From Anaerolineae bacterium (GTDB lineage Bacteria; Chloroflexota; Anaerolineae; Fen-1058), in the NCBI GenBank assembly GCA_003154115.1, contig PMCF01000240.1:7813-71812 (forward strand): 64,000 nt of DNA, in the 5' to 3' direction. Each line of letters starts with the position of its first letter. The first letter of the stretch is position 1. The position numbers were made by a program, and so were the translations under genes. The notes beneath the pieces are model-generated. The model was not told where the DNA came from, ran no database searches, and saw only the letters and a list, made by a program, of their open reading frames with translations. Positions 47,699 through 56,637 of this stretch are shown piece by piece.

Positions 47699-48877
47699 GT
47701 GCGCGTTACTTACGTCGTTCTTTCACCAACTTTCGGCATGCATCAGTACGCAGCCGATCTGGCCAATCGCTTTGCCGACCCTGAGAGTTATGGTGAGCCG
47801 CTAGCGCACGCCACAGTCATTACACCTCGTCAGGTTCCAGCCGATCGGTATGCGCCCACCGTGGATGTACAGTCCATCGCCACGGTAACCGGCACGGGGT
47901 TAAAAAGAAGCAACCTCAATCCGGCGACCTTCCAACAAGTGTATCGTGCGATCTTGGCCTCGCAACCGGATGTCGTTCATTTTACGGGTCCGCACCTCTG
48001 GAATCCGATTTTATTGTATCGCCTGCGCAGCCGGGGCATTCCAACGATACATACCATCCACGATGTGGATCCACATAGCGGCACAGGCTACGGACGCTTG
48101 TTATATGTGTGGAACAATTCAATCGTCCGCTGGGCCGGGCAGATTCTGGTTCATGGCCAAATGTATCGTGATCGATTGATCGCACAGGGCATCTCACCCG
48201 ATCGGGTTGTCTACACCCCGTTGCTCCATTTGTTCACCAGCTATGAAATGGAACAACGGTTGCGGTCTGCCGCACCGGAGATTAGCGATCAAAGGTATGC
48301 TTTGTTTTTCGCCCGACTTGAAGCCTATAAAGGCGTTGATGTACTCCTTGAGGCAATGCAGCAGCTAGCGCGCAGTGCCTCAACCGCACGCGTCATTATC
48401 GCGGGCAAGGGAGATTTAAGCCTGGTCGCACCGCAGGCTACCTTGCCTGCAGCGGTCGAACTACGCAATCACCTGATCGGCGATACCGAAGCCATCGACC
48501 TGTTCAGGCAGTGCAGTGTGGTTGTGTTGCCTTATCGTGACGCAACGCAGTCGGCGCTGATTGCCGCCGCTTTCTTCTTTCAGAAGCCTGTTATCGTAAC
48601 ACGCGCCGGAGCGCTGCCAGAATACGTGCGCGATGGCGAAACCGGCTGGATCATTCCTCCAAACGACACAGCTGCACTGTCCGACTGTCTGCGGGCCGCC
48701 TTTGCTGATCCGGCACGTCTAAGCCAGATGGGTCAGGCCGGACGCGCCTGGCTCGAACTGCAAAGTCGCGAGGAAAATCAGGTATTGAGGCGAATGTATG
48801 AGCAAGCCGGGAGTCACCAAGCGCTGGCCGCCCCGACGCACCAGCAAGCCAAGAAAGGCGATTACGCCCATGATTGA
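47699..48877 (+). CDS. GT4 family glycosyltransferase (GTG start)
   Basis: YALFFARLEAYKGVDVLLEAMQQLA; LPEYVRDGETGWIIPPNDTAAL. Confidence 0.87.
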   Translation: MRVTYVVLSPTFGMHQYAADLANRFADPESYGEPLAHATVITPRQVPADRYAPTVDVQSIATVTGTGLKRSNLNPATFQQVYRAILASQPDVVHFTGPHLWNPILLYRLRSRGIPTIHTIHDVDPHSGTGYGRLLYVWNNSIVRWAGQILVHGQMYRDRLIAQGISPDRVVYTPLLHLFTSYEMEQRLRSAAPEISDQRYALFFARLEAYKGVDVLLEAMQQLARSASTARVIIAGKGDLSLVAPQATLPAAVELRNHLIGDTEAIDLFRQCSVVVLPYRDATQSALIAAAFFFQKPVIVTRAGALPEYVRDGETGWIIPPNDTAALSDCLRAAFADPARLSQMGQAGRAWLELQSREENQVLRRMYEQAGSHQALAAPTHQQAKKGDYAHD

Positions 48878-50501
48878 AAATGCGTCGCGCGATGGTGATG
48901 CGTGGCCAAATCTCGCATCATCCCATAAAGGGGAAAGTTTGACCGGCATACCGAATACCACTAACAGAACTAGTCCTGCCGCGTCTGGAAACGTACCGCC
49001 AATGATGGCGCCGGCACGACCCGCAGCGGCCACGCCAGACACTGCGTCTTCACATGCCTCCGCGCCAGTCAGCCGCGCGCGAGCACGCTATTTCAACTTG
49101 CGCAATTCTGAACGCTATCTGGTCCTGGGCTTCCTCGATTTGCTGCTAGTCAACGTTGCACTTGTAGTGGCGCTGGCGTTGGCGGGAGAGTTTACACTTA
49201 CCCTGGGCAATATCTGGGCCAACAACAAATGGTTCATTACGCTGGCGATCGTCTGGCTGGGTTGCGCCAATTTCTTTGACTGCTACAGTCTGGCGCGAGC
49301 CGCGAGTACGACAGCAAGTATGCGTAACACACTCCTGGCTGTCATCGCAACCATCATCGTGTACACCCTCATTCCGTATTTGACACCGCCTCCCACGTCG
49401 CGCGGGACTGTCTTCTACTTTGCAGCGCTGGCGATCATCCTCCTCCTGGGTTGGCGCATCCTGTATGCCCAATTGTTTGTGCAGCCGTGGTTCCAGCAAC
49501 GTGCGCTGGTGGTCGGAGCTGGGGCGGCCGGCCTAGCGCTCATCACGGCCATGCGCGCGGCGCGTCGTGACGACGCCAACCCTTATCGCGGCACAGGCTA
49601 TGAAATCGTAGGCTTTATCGACGATAATACACGCTTGCGACACGAAGGCGTGGAAGGCGTTCCGGTCCTTGGCGATAATCAGCTCATGGCCGAGATGGCT
49701 CAGAAGTTGAGTGTCAATGAAATCATTCTGGCGATTACCAATGCGCAGACGATTTCCGACGAGATGATGAATGCGCTCCTTAACTGCCGAGAATTGGGCC
49801 TGCGCGTCGTGACCATGGCAACCGTTTATGAACGCCTTACCGGGCGTGTCCCCATTGATTATGTGGGGCGCGATTTGCAGCTTGTCCTCCCCATGGACGA
49901 TAATGCCATGGAGCGCGCCTTCAAGATTATCAAGCGTTTCATCGATTTTGTAACAGCTCTGTTGGGCATCGCGGCCATGGGAGTGGCGCTTGTGCCGATC
50001 TGGATCATCAACCGCTTCACCAGCCCCGGTCCGTTGTTCTACAAGCAACGCCGGGTAGGACAGGGTGGTAAAATATTCGCCATGTACAAGTTCCGCTCCA
50101 TGCGGCCTGATGCTGAACGCGGCACCGGTGCGGTGTGGGCAAAGCATGGCGACGATCGCATCACGCCGGCGGGCAAGTTTATGCGCAAGACACGGGTCGA
50201 TGAGCTGCCCCAATTCATCAACGTCCTGAAAGGGGAAATGAGCCTGATTGGCCCACGCCCCGAGCGGCCCGAATTCGTCAACGCCTTGGCCTTGATGGTG
50301 CCCTACTATCGCGCGCGGCATGCCGTTAAGCCAGGCATCACCGGCTGGGCTCAGGTCAAATTTGGCTATGGCAGCACGCATCAGGATACACGCATCAAAT
50401 TGGAGTACGACCTCTATTACGTGAAACATGCCAGTCCCCTGCTCGACACCTTGATCACCCTGCAAACACCGCTGATCATGCTTCTGGGACGAGGCACGTA
50501 A
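48870..50501 (+). CDS. Polyprenyl-phosphate sugar-1-phosphate transferase (WbaP/exopolysaccharide initiating transferase family)
   Basis: CoA-binding-like domain ALVVGAGAAGLALI; C-terminal RFTSPGPLFYKQRRVGQGGKIFAMYKFRSM...TRVDELPQFINVLKGEMSLIGPRPERPEFV. Confidence 0.93.
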   Translation: MIENASRDGDAWPNLASSHKGESLTGIPNTTNRTSPAASGNVPPMMAPARPAAATPDTASSHASAPVSRARARYFNLRNSERYLVLGFLDLLLVNVALVVALALAGEFTLTLGNIWANNKWFITLAIVWLGCANFFDCYSLARAASTTASMRNTLLAVIATIIVYTLIPYLTPPPTSRGTVFYFAALAIILLLGWRILYAQLFVQPWFQQRALVVGAGAAGLALITAMRAARRDDANPYRGTGYEIVGFIDDNTRLRHEGVEGVPVLGDNQLMAEMAQKLSVNEIILAITNAQTISDEMMNALLNCRELGLRVVTMATVYERLTGRVPIDYVGRDLQLVLPMDDNAMERAFKIIKRFIDFVTALLGIAAMGVALVPIWIINRFTSPGPLFYKQRRVGQGGKIFAMYKFRSMRPDAERGTGAVWAKHGDDRITPAGKFMRKTRVDELPQFINVLKGEMSLIGPRPERPEFVNALALMVPYYRARHAVKPGITGWAQVKFGYGSTHQDTRIKLEYDLYYVKHASPLLDTLITLQTPLIMLLGRGT

Positions 50502-50503
50502 CT

Positions 50504-51721
50504 GTGGCTCGCGTGCTTTACCTGACTCAGGTTTTGCCCTATCCCCTCAACACTGGCGCGCGAGTCCGGCAGTATTACGTGCTGCGCTATCTGTGTCAGC
50601 ATCATACTGTCACGCTTGTGTCATTTGTGCGTGACGATGATCGGCCGGAACACATCGAACATCTGAAATCCATCTGCGCCGCGGTATATCTGGTGCCCAT
50701 GCTGCGCTCGCGCTGGCGCGATCTGCGGGCGGTGGCGAAAAGCTTGCTGACCCGGCTTCCCATTATTATCGCGCGAGACGAAATCGAATCAATGAGCGCT
50801 TTACTCGCTCGCCTGGCAGCCGAAGAGCCATTTGATGTCATTCATGCCGATCAGGTTTCGATGTCTGAATATGGCCTGGCGGGAGGCCGGGCACGACGCG
50901 TGCTCGATCTGCATAATGCCATGTACGTGGTCACCGAACGTCTGGCTGCCAATGAACCGAATCTCTTGAAGCGCATTGTGCTGCGGCGTGAAGCCCAGGC
51001 CCTGAGCCGCTATGAAGCCAGGTTGTGCGCTCAGTACGATCGGGTAACCTTTGTCACCGCTGAAGATCGCGAGTTGATCCAAAGTCAAATCGATCGGCAG
51101 CGAATGCAGCTGCCCGCCGATCGGTTTACGACCATTCCGATCTGCATCGATCCTAGCGAGAAACAGCCGATCGTTCCGGTCGCGCATCCCCATCGTATCC
51201 TGTCGTTGGGTGTCATGTTCTGGCCGCCCAATGCCGAAGGCGCGCTGTGGTTTGCACGGGAAATGTGGCCGCGTATCCGGATGCAACATCCTGAACTGAC
51301 CTATACGATTGTCGGAAAGAACCCGCCTGAGGAGCTGCAACAACTGCATGGTCAAAACAATATCGAAGTCCTGGGATATGTGCCCGACTTGAATCAAGTT
51401 CTGGCTGAAACAGCAGCCTTCATCGTACCGCTGCGTGCTGGCGGCGGCATGCGCGTAAAGATTCTAGATACCTGGTGCTGGGGATTGCCCGTGGTCTCGA
51501 CCCGTATCGGCGCAGAGGGTATTCAGGTGCGCACCGGTGAAAACATCCTGCTGGCCGACGAGGCAGACGCCTTTGCCAGTGCAGTTCTGCAGCTGGTCGA
51601 AGACACTAACTTGAATCGCCAGCTGCGTGAGCGCGGCCGCCGCTGGGTAGAAGAAAACTACGACTGGCGGCGTATCTACACCGCCTGGGATGAAGTTTAT
51701 TCTGGATTAACACAAGCATGA
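50504..51721 (+). CDS. GT4 family glycosyltransferase (TIGR03087-type sugar transferase-like)
   Basis: MARVLYLTQVLPYPLNTGARVRQYYVLRYLCQHHTVTLVSF; PLRAGGGMRVKILDTWCWGLPVVSTRIGAEGI. Confidence 0.87.
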   Translation: MARVLYLTQVLPYPLNTGARVRQYYVLRYLCQHHTVTLVSFVRDDDRPEHIEHLKSICAAVYLVPMLRSRWRDLRAVAKSLLTRLPIIIARDEIESMSALLARLAAEEPFDVIHADQVSMSEYGLAGGRARRVLDLHNAMYVVTERLAANEPNLLKRIVLRREAQALSRYEARLCAQYDRVTFVTAEDRELIQSQIDRQRMQLPADRFTTIPICIDPSEKQPIVPVAHPHRILSLGVMFWPPNAEGALWFAREMWPRIRMQHPELTYTIVGKNPPEELQQLHGQNNIEVLGYVPDLNQVLAETAAFIVPLRAGGGMRVKILDTWCWGLPVVSTRIGAEGIQVRTGENILLADEADAFASAVLQLVEDTNLNRQLRERGRRWVEENYDWRRIYTAWDEVYSGLTQA

Positions 51722-53067
51722 CACTCAAAACACGTCGTTACCTCTTGATCATTCTATTTGTCTCCGTTGCCTTGCGTGTGCTGGTGGCTTTGTATCTGGG
51801 CAATGAAGTCGATGCGCCCCCACTGTTGACGGATCAGCGTTCATATGACGCGCTGGGTGAGCGGCTCATTACGGGCCATGGCTTCAGTTTCGATCGGGGA
51901 TGGTACCCGTTCACAGAGGCCAACACCCCCACGGCGCACTGGTCGTTCTTATATTCGCTCTGGGTTGCGGCAGTGTACGGCATCTTTGGCCCGAACCCGC
52001 TAGCGGTGCGCGTGATACAGGCAATCATTGGCGGTATTGTGTTGCCGCTCATCGTGTATTACTTCAGCACGACACTGTTTCAATCCTCGGCGTTTCAACC
52101 GCGCCTCACGAAGCGCGGTTTCACGACCGAACGGCTGGCGCTCCTGGCGGCGGGCATCAGCGCCGTTTATTTTTACTTTGTCTTGTATGCTGCAACATTA
52201 ATGACGGAGACTTTTTATCTGATCGCGCTGTTGTGGTCGCTACTGCTGATGATGCGGTTGGCCGAGCGGCCAACGCTTAGGCACGGTTTGTGGCTGGGCC
52301 TGATCCTGGGACTGACGACCTTGTTGCGCCAATCAGTCCTGCCATGGCTGATCGTTGCCGTCTTATGGCTGCTGCTGGTCGCTTACCGCGCGAAGGTGAT
52401 GCGACGAATGGCTGGTGCACTGCTAGTCACCGGTATGGTGATGGCAGTGATGATCGCGCCCTTCACCATTCGCAATTATTTAGCCTATGGCCAGTTCTTG
52501 CTGCTCAACTCTAACGCCGGTTACGCCATGTATTCCGCCCAACACCCGATGCAGGGCACCAACTTTCAGGAGTTTACTGGCGCACCCATGCCTGCGGACC
52601 TACAGGGCATGAACGAAGCGCAGATGGATCGGGAATTGATGCGGCGTGGGATTGGCTTCGTGACAGACGATCCGGGCCGCTATGTGCTGCTGTCGTTGAG
52701 CCGCATTCCCGATTACTTCGAGTTCTGGCCAACTGCGGATACATCCCTCATCAATAATATCGGACGTGTTGGCTCGTTCGGGCTATTGTTGCCGTTTTTC
52801 ATCTACGGTCTGGTACTGGCGTTGCGCTGGGCCGGTCCAGCGGCCCAGGGTGGCTGGGGGCGCTTTCTTACTTCGTCGCTAGCTTTGCTGCTATTGTTCA
52901 TGCTATGCTATTCTGCGTTGCATATTCTAACCTGGGCGATGCCGCGTTACCGCTTGCCAGTGGATTCTGTGGCCTTGTCATTCGCCGCATTGGCGGTGTA
53001 TGATCTCTTTAACAGGGTGCTGGGGCGCGTGAGGCACCAGCGTACGCTGGAAGTTGCTTCAGAGTAA
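51718..53067 (+). CDS. GT39/ArnT-like membrane glycosyltransferase
   Basis: VALRVLVALYLGNEVDAPPLLTDQRSYDALGERLITGHGFSF; multiple TM segments; ATGA overlap. Confidence 0.8.
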   Translation: MTLKTRRYLLIILFVSVALRVLVALYLGNEVDAPPLLTDQRSYDALGERLITGHGFSFDRGWYPFTEANTPTAHWSFLYSLWVAAVYGIFGPNPLAVRVIQAIIGGIVLPLIVYYFSTTLFQSSAFQPRLTKRGFTTERLALLAAGISAVYFYFVLYAATLMTETFYLIALLWSLLLMMRLAERPTLRHGLWLGLILGLTTLLRQSVLPWLIVAVLWLLLVAYRAKVMRRMAGALLVTGMVMAVMIAPFTIRNYLAYGQFLLLNSNAGYAMYSAQHPMQGTNFQEFTGAPMPADLQGMNEAQMDRELMRRGIGFVTDDPGRYVLLSLSRIPDYFEFWPTADTSLINNIGRVGSFGLLLPFFIYGLVLALRWAGPAAQGGWGRFLTSSLALLLLFMLCYSALHILTWAMPRYRLPVDSVALSFAALAVYDLFNRVLGRVRHQRTLEVASE

Positions 53068-53082
53068 GTCGAAGGATATAAT
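53054..53082 (+). promoter_or_regulatory. Candidate sigma70-type promoter for the BY-kinase gene
   Basis: TTGCTT (53054) - 17 bp - TATAAT (53077). Confidence 0.45.
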
Positions 53083-53134
53083 AGATTCAACCTGGTTTGA
53101 TCCATTTGGATGGTAGACGGGATTGGAATAATCT

Positions 53135-54769
53135 ATGGAACTACGGCAGTACTTCAATGTTGTGCTTAAATGGTGGTGGCTGATCGTCATCAGCGTCGTG
53201 GTGGCGGCGGGATCTAGTTTTCTGGGTGTGCGTTCTGCGCCCCGGAGTTACCTGTCTCGCACCACGTTGATGGTGGGGCAGCCGCCCGGTGCAGGCAACG
53301 CCTATGATGCGCAACAGATGGCTTCGTTTCTGAGCGATATGGCGCGGCGTGAACCGGTGCTACGTGCTGCGCTTGAAGCCCTGAACCTGACCTGGGACTG
53401 GGGAGTGTTGCAAGCCAGCGTCACCAGTCGTGTGGTCCCAGGCACTCAAATGCTGGAAATTGCGGTATTGGACACGGAACCCGATCGTTCGCAAGCGCTG
53501 ACGGAAGAGATTGCTCATCAATTGATCCTGATGAGTGCCAATACCACAAATCCCGAGATCATCAACGAGCAGCAGTACATTCAGCAACAGATCAAGGATT
53601 TGCGCGCCAATATTGACACGGCCAAAACAGAAATCCAGACCTTAGACAACACGATCGCCCAGGCCGCTACAGTGCGTCAGATCCAGGAGGCGCGCACGCG
53701 GCAAGATTCCCTGCGTGCTCAGGTATCGACCTGGCAAGCGACCTATGCTCAGTTATCAACTACTTTACAAAGCAGCGCGATTAACAACTTGAGCATTGTC
53801 GAGCCGGCGCGCTATGGTATCCAGGTTGGCTCCAGTACCACGATGAATGTGTTGATGGCGGCCGCGATCGGATTAGTGTTGTCCGTTGGCGCGGCCTTCC
53901 TGCTGGAATACCTGGATGATTCCTTGAAATCTTCGGAGGATGTCAATCGCGCATTGGGGCTGCCCACATTAGGACGAGTAGGATCGATTGAAGGTGATGA
54001 CTATCCTGACAAGCTGATCACGATTCATCAGCCGCGCTCTCCAACCGCCGAAGCCTATCGCATGCTGCGCACGAATCTGCAATTCAGTAGTGTCGATCAA
54101 TCATTGCAAACGCTTACTGTGACCAGTGCCAGCCCGGGGGAAGGGAAAAGCCTCACGGCGGCCAATTTAGCCATCGTGATAGCACAGTCTGGCGTGCGCG
54201 TCTTGCTAGTTGATGCTGACTTGCGTCGCCCGGCTCAGCACGAAATCTTCGGAATAGAAAATAACGGGGGCCTGACAGCACTGCTGGTAAAGAATCCGCC
54301 CTCACTATCCGAGGTGTTGCAAAGCTCAGCTCTCGAACAGCTGAAGATATTGACAACGGGAGCAATCCCGCCTAATCCGTCTGAGCTGCTTGGCTCGAAG
54401 CGCATGTTGAATGTGCTGGAAGCTGCCAAGCAAGAGTTTGAAATGATCATCTTTGACAGCCCGCCGATTCTGGCTGTGACGGATGCGAGCATACTGGCGA
54501 CACGAACCGATGTGACGCTGATGGTTGTCGATGCCGGGCATACACGCCGCGGGGCGGGGCAACATGCCAAAGAAACTTTGACGACGGTGGGAATCAATAT
54601 CGCGGGAGTGGTCTTAAACCGGGTGGCACAGCGTAACAGCAGGTATGCTTACGACTATACCGATGGCAAACGTAAGAAACGCCGCGACGCTTCATCACGC
54701 GATACGTTGCGCGCGTTATTCGGCGCCATAGGACGGTTTCCGCCGCGGCCCCGAAACAAAATATCCTGA
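53135..54769 (+). CDS. Wzz-domain + BY-kinase (Wzc/CpsCD-like polysaccharide co-polymerase)
   Basis: N-terminal MELRQYFNVVLKWWWLIVISVVVAAGSSFLGV; Walker A SASPGEGKSLTAANLA, A' VLLVDADLRRPAQHEIF, B MIIFDSPPI; terminal YAYDY. Confidence 0.9.
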   Translation: MELRQYFNVVLKWWWLIVISVVVAAGSSFLGVRSAPRSYLSRTTLMVGQPPGAGNAYDAQQMASFLSDMARREPVLRAALEALNLTWDWGVLQASVTSRVVPGTQMLEIAVLDTEPDRSQALTEEIAHQLILMSANTTNPEIINEQQYIQQQIKDLRANIDTAKTEIQTLDNTIAQAATVRQIQEARTRQDSLRAQVSTWQATYAQLSTTLQSSAINNLSIVEPARYGIQVGSSTTMNVLMAAAIGLVLSVGAAFLLEYLDDSLKSSEDVNRALGLPTLGRVGSIEGDDYPDKLITIHQPRSPTAEAYRMLRTNLQFSSVDQSLQTLTVTSASPGEGKSLTAANLAIVIAQSGVRVLLVDADLRRPAQHEIFGIENNGGLTALLVKNPPSLSEVLQSSALEQLKILTTGAIPPNPSELLGSKRMLNVLEAAKQEFEMIIFDSPPILAVTDASILATRTDVTLMVVDAGHTRRGAGQHAKETLTTVGINIAGVVLNRVAQRNSRYAYDYTDGKRKKRRDASSRDTLRALFGAIGRFPPRPRNKIS

Positions 54770-54849
54770 TCGAGCGTCCGTATCAACTGACCACCAGCCA
54801 GAGCAAACTGTTCACTAATGGCAGGACCGCGAGACAAGCCCGCGATTTC

Positions 54850-56613
54850 TTACCTTCTCAAAACAGGCAGCCAGACCAGGGCCGCATTTGCGATGAAAGC
54901 GGCTGACGCGGTCGATGTGCCGGCGATCGTATCGGTTAGTACCGCCTCGTTAACAATCGCTCCAGATACACCCAGCAAATTCGTTACAGGAAACGTTAGT
55001 GTAATCGGCTGACCAGCCGCAATGGTGCCGATCCATGTTATCTGGCGTTTCGCAGCGTTATAGAATGCTGTGCCGCCTGTCGCGCTGATTTGTCCGGGCT
55101 GGCTCACATTTGCGGGAAGATCATCGGTCAAGGTCATGGCCTGTCCCGTACCAAGCAGCGCCAAGGTATACGTCACCCGATCGTTTTGAGTGACAGTTAC
55201 AGGCCAGACACTTTTCTTGAGGCTCCCGATCGGATCTCCCCACGTGACAACCAACGTTGGGCGCACGGCCGCGTCCGTGAAATCCGAAGAGTAAAAATAA
55301 CGCCCGCTATGCATATCGCTATCGGCAGAATAAAATGCCAGCCGGACAGGTGCGCCTGCCGCATAAGATTCGGCAACTGCACGGCTAACGTCCCAGATGC
55401 GCGGCACGCCCGGATAACCGGGATTCGTGAGCGGATCGACTTCCAACTCACCAAGGTTTTCCCTGGCCAGCGGCGCATTATTCCACGTTAGCGTGTTTTC
55501 GCTCCAGTCATCGTTTACCGAAAGTACCTGGATAAACGAAGGCGTCGGCCCAGGATCCCATCCTTCACCCGCGTTGCCAAACTGGCGGAGAGTAACCGTA
55601 GCCGAGATAATCACTTTGCCGGCAGGCACGCTTCCAAGTGGAAATGTCACGTAGTATTTTGCAAAGCAGGGCCAATCGGCCAGTTTCGTCTGGTTCTGCA
55701 CGTTGAAGATCGTGCCGCCCGCATAATTGATCGATCCCCAACCGGCAAAGTAATCGGCTACATTTTGACCGCAGTTTGTCCAACCACCAACCTGCGCGTC
55801 AGGAACGCTGGCACCGTTCAGTCCCTGGCGGACCATTGTCTGTCCGCGCGAGACGGCAGGTTGATCAGGCGCATACGTCGGCAGACCAAAACGTAGCTGC
55901 CCCCACGACACAGGCTGTGTTCCATTCAAAGCAACCGGCCACGCTTTATCGGCCCGCGGAGGTCCAGCAGCTGAATCCCGATCATGCACCGCTACGCCCA
56001 GGCCCCATATCGTACCCTGAGGTGGGACCGATATCCCGAGGCTGCTGAACGGCACACGAAACTCGATGCTCCACCCTCGATTGTTCTGATCGACATTTAG
56101 ACCACCTTCAGTGGTGCTTTCCCATGCGAAATCCGTGGCTGTCGTAAACGACATTGGAGTAGTGACCCATTGACCGCTATTTCCACGGTAGGCTGCTTGC
56201 CAGCTGGAACGCGACTCCCACCAGTTCAATTGCCCATCAAAGCGATAGGCATTAGCCGTTAACGCGCTACCGGTGTTGCCGTCTTTGTTCAAATAGATGG
56301 TTACCGCATCCCAGTTGGTGAGATCGGCTGGCGAGGGTGATGTGTCATACCACAAACGCCGATCGAACGTGGCAACGTGAATGAAGATCTCTGAGTTATC
56401 GTAGCCTACACGCACATCGGAGTAATTCTCATCAGGTGTAACCTGGCCCAGCCAGGCCACCGCCGTATGACGATAATAAATCCCGTCTGGCAGATAGGGG
56501 GCATTGATGCGGTCCAACGTTGTAAGCGGCGCGGTGGCGCCGCTTACAACGTTGGAAGGATAAATGGCGACGAGGATCATCGTCCATAGTATCAGATATC
56601 GTACACTGCGCAT
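54850..56613 (-). CDS. Secreted CBM9/DOMON-like + DNRLRE + DUF11-like protein
   Basis: VRVGYDNSEIFIHVATFDRRLWYD; SINYAGGTIFNVQNQTKLADWPCFAKYYVTFPLGSVPAG...DDWSENTLTWNNAP; C-terminus ALVWLPVLRR*. Confidence 0.75.
   Translation of the reverse strand: MRSVRYLILWTMILVAIYPSNVVSGATAPLTTLDRINAPYLPDGIYYRHTAVAWLGQVTPDENYSDVRVGYDNSEIFIHVATFDRRLWYDTSPSPADLTNWDAVTIYLNKDGNTGSALTANAYRFDGQLNWWESRSSWQAAYRGNSGQWVTTPMSFTTATDFAWESTTEGGLNVDQNNRGWSIEFRVPFSSLGISVPPQGTIWGLGVAVHDRDSAAGPPRADKAWPVALNGTQPVSWGQLRFGLPTYAPDQPAVSRGQTMVRQGLNGASVPDAQVGGWTNCGQNVADYFAGWGSINYAGGTIFNVQNQTKLADWPCFAKYYVTFPLGSVPAGKVIISATVTLRQFGNAGEGWDPGPTPSFIQVLSVNDDWSENTLTWNNAPLARENLGELEVDPLTNPGYPGVPRIWDVSRAVAESYAAGAPVRLAFYSADSDMHSGRYFYSSDFTDAAVRPTLVVTWGDPIGSLKKSVWPVTVTQNDRVTYTLALLGTGQAMTLTDDLPANVSQPGQISATGGTAFYNAAKRQITWIGTIAAGQPITLTFPVTNLLGVSGAIVNEAVLTDTIAGTSTASAAFIANAALVWLPVLRR
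56514..56555 (-). other. Perfect 19-bp inverted repeat (4-nt loop) within the signal-peptide/mature junction coding sequence
   Basis: CCAACGTTGTAAGCGGCGC-ggtg-GCGCCGCTTACAACGTTGG. Confidence 0.9.
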
Positions 56614-56637
56614 GAATGACTCCTCCTATTTATGTGC

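Noticed and set aside
49533-50465. 310-aa minus-strand ORF antisense to the sugar-phosphate transferase gene
   Set aside because: Shadow ORF opposite a well-supported CDS
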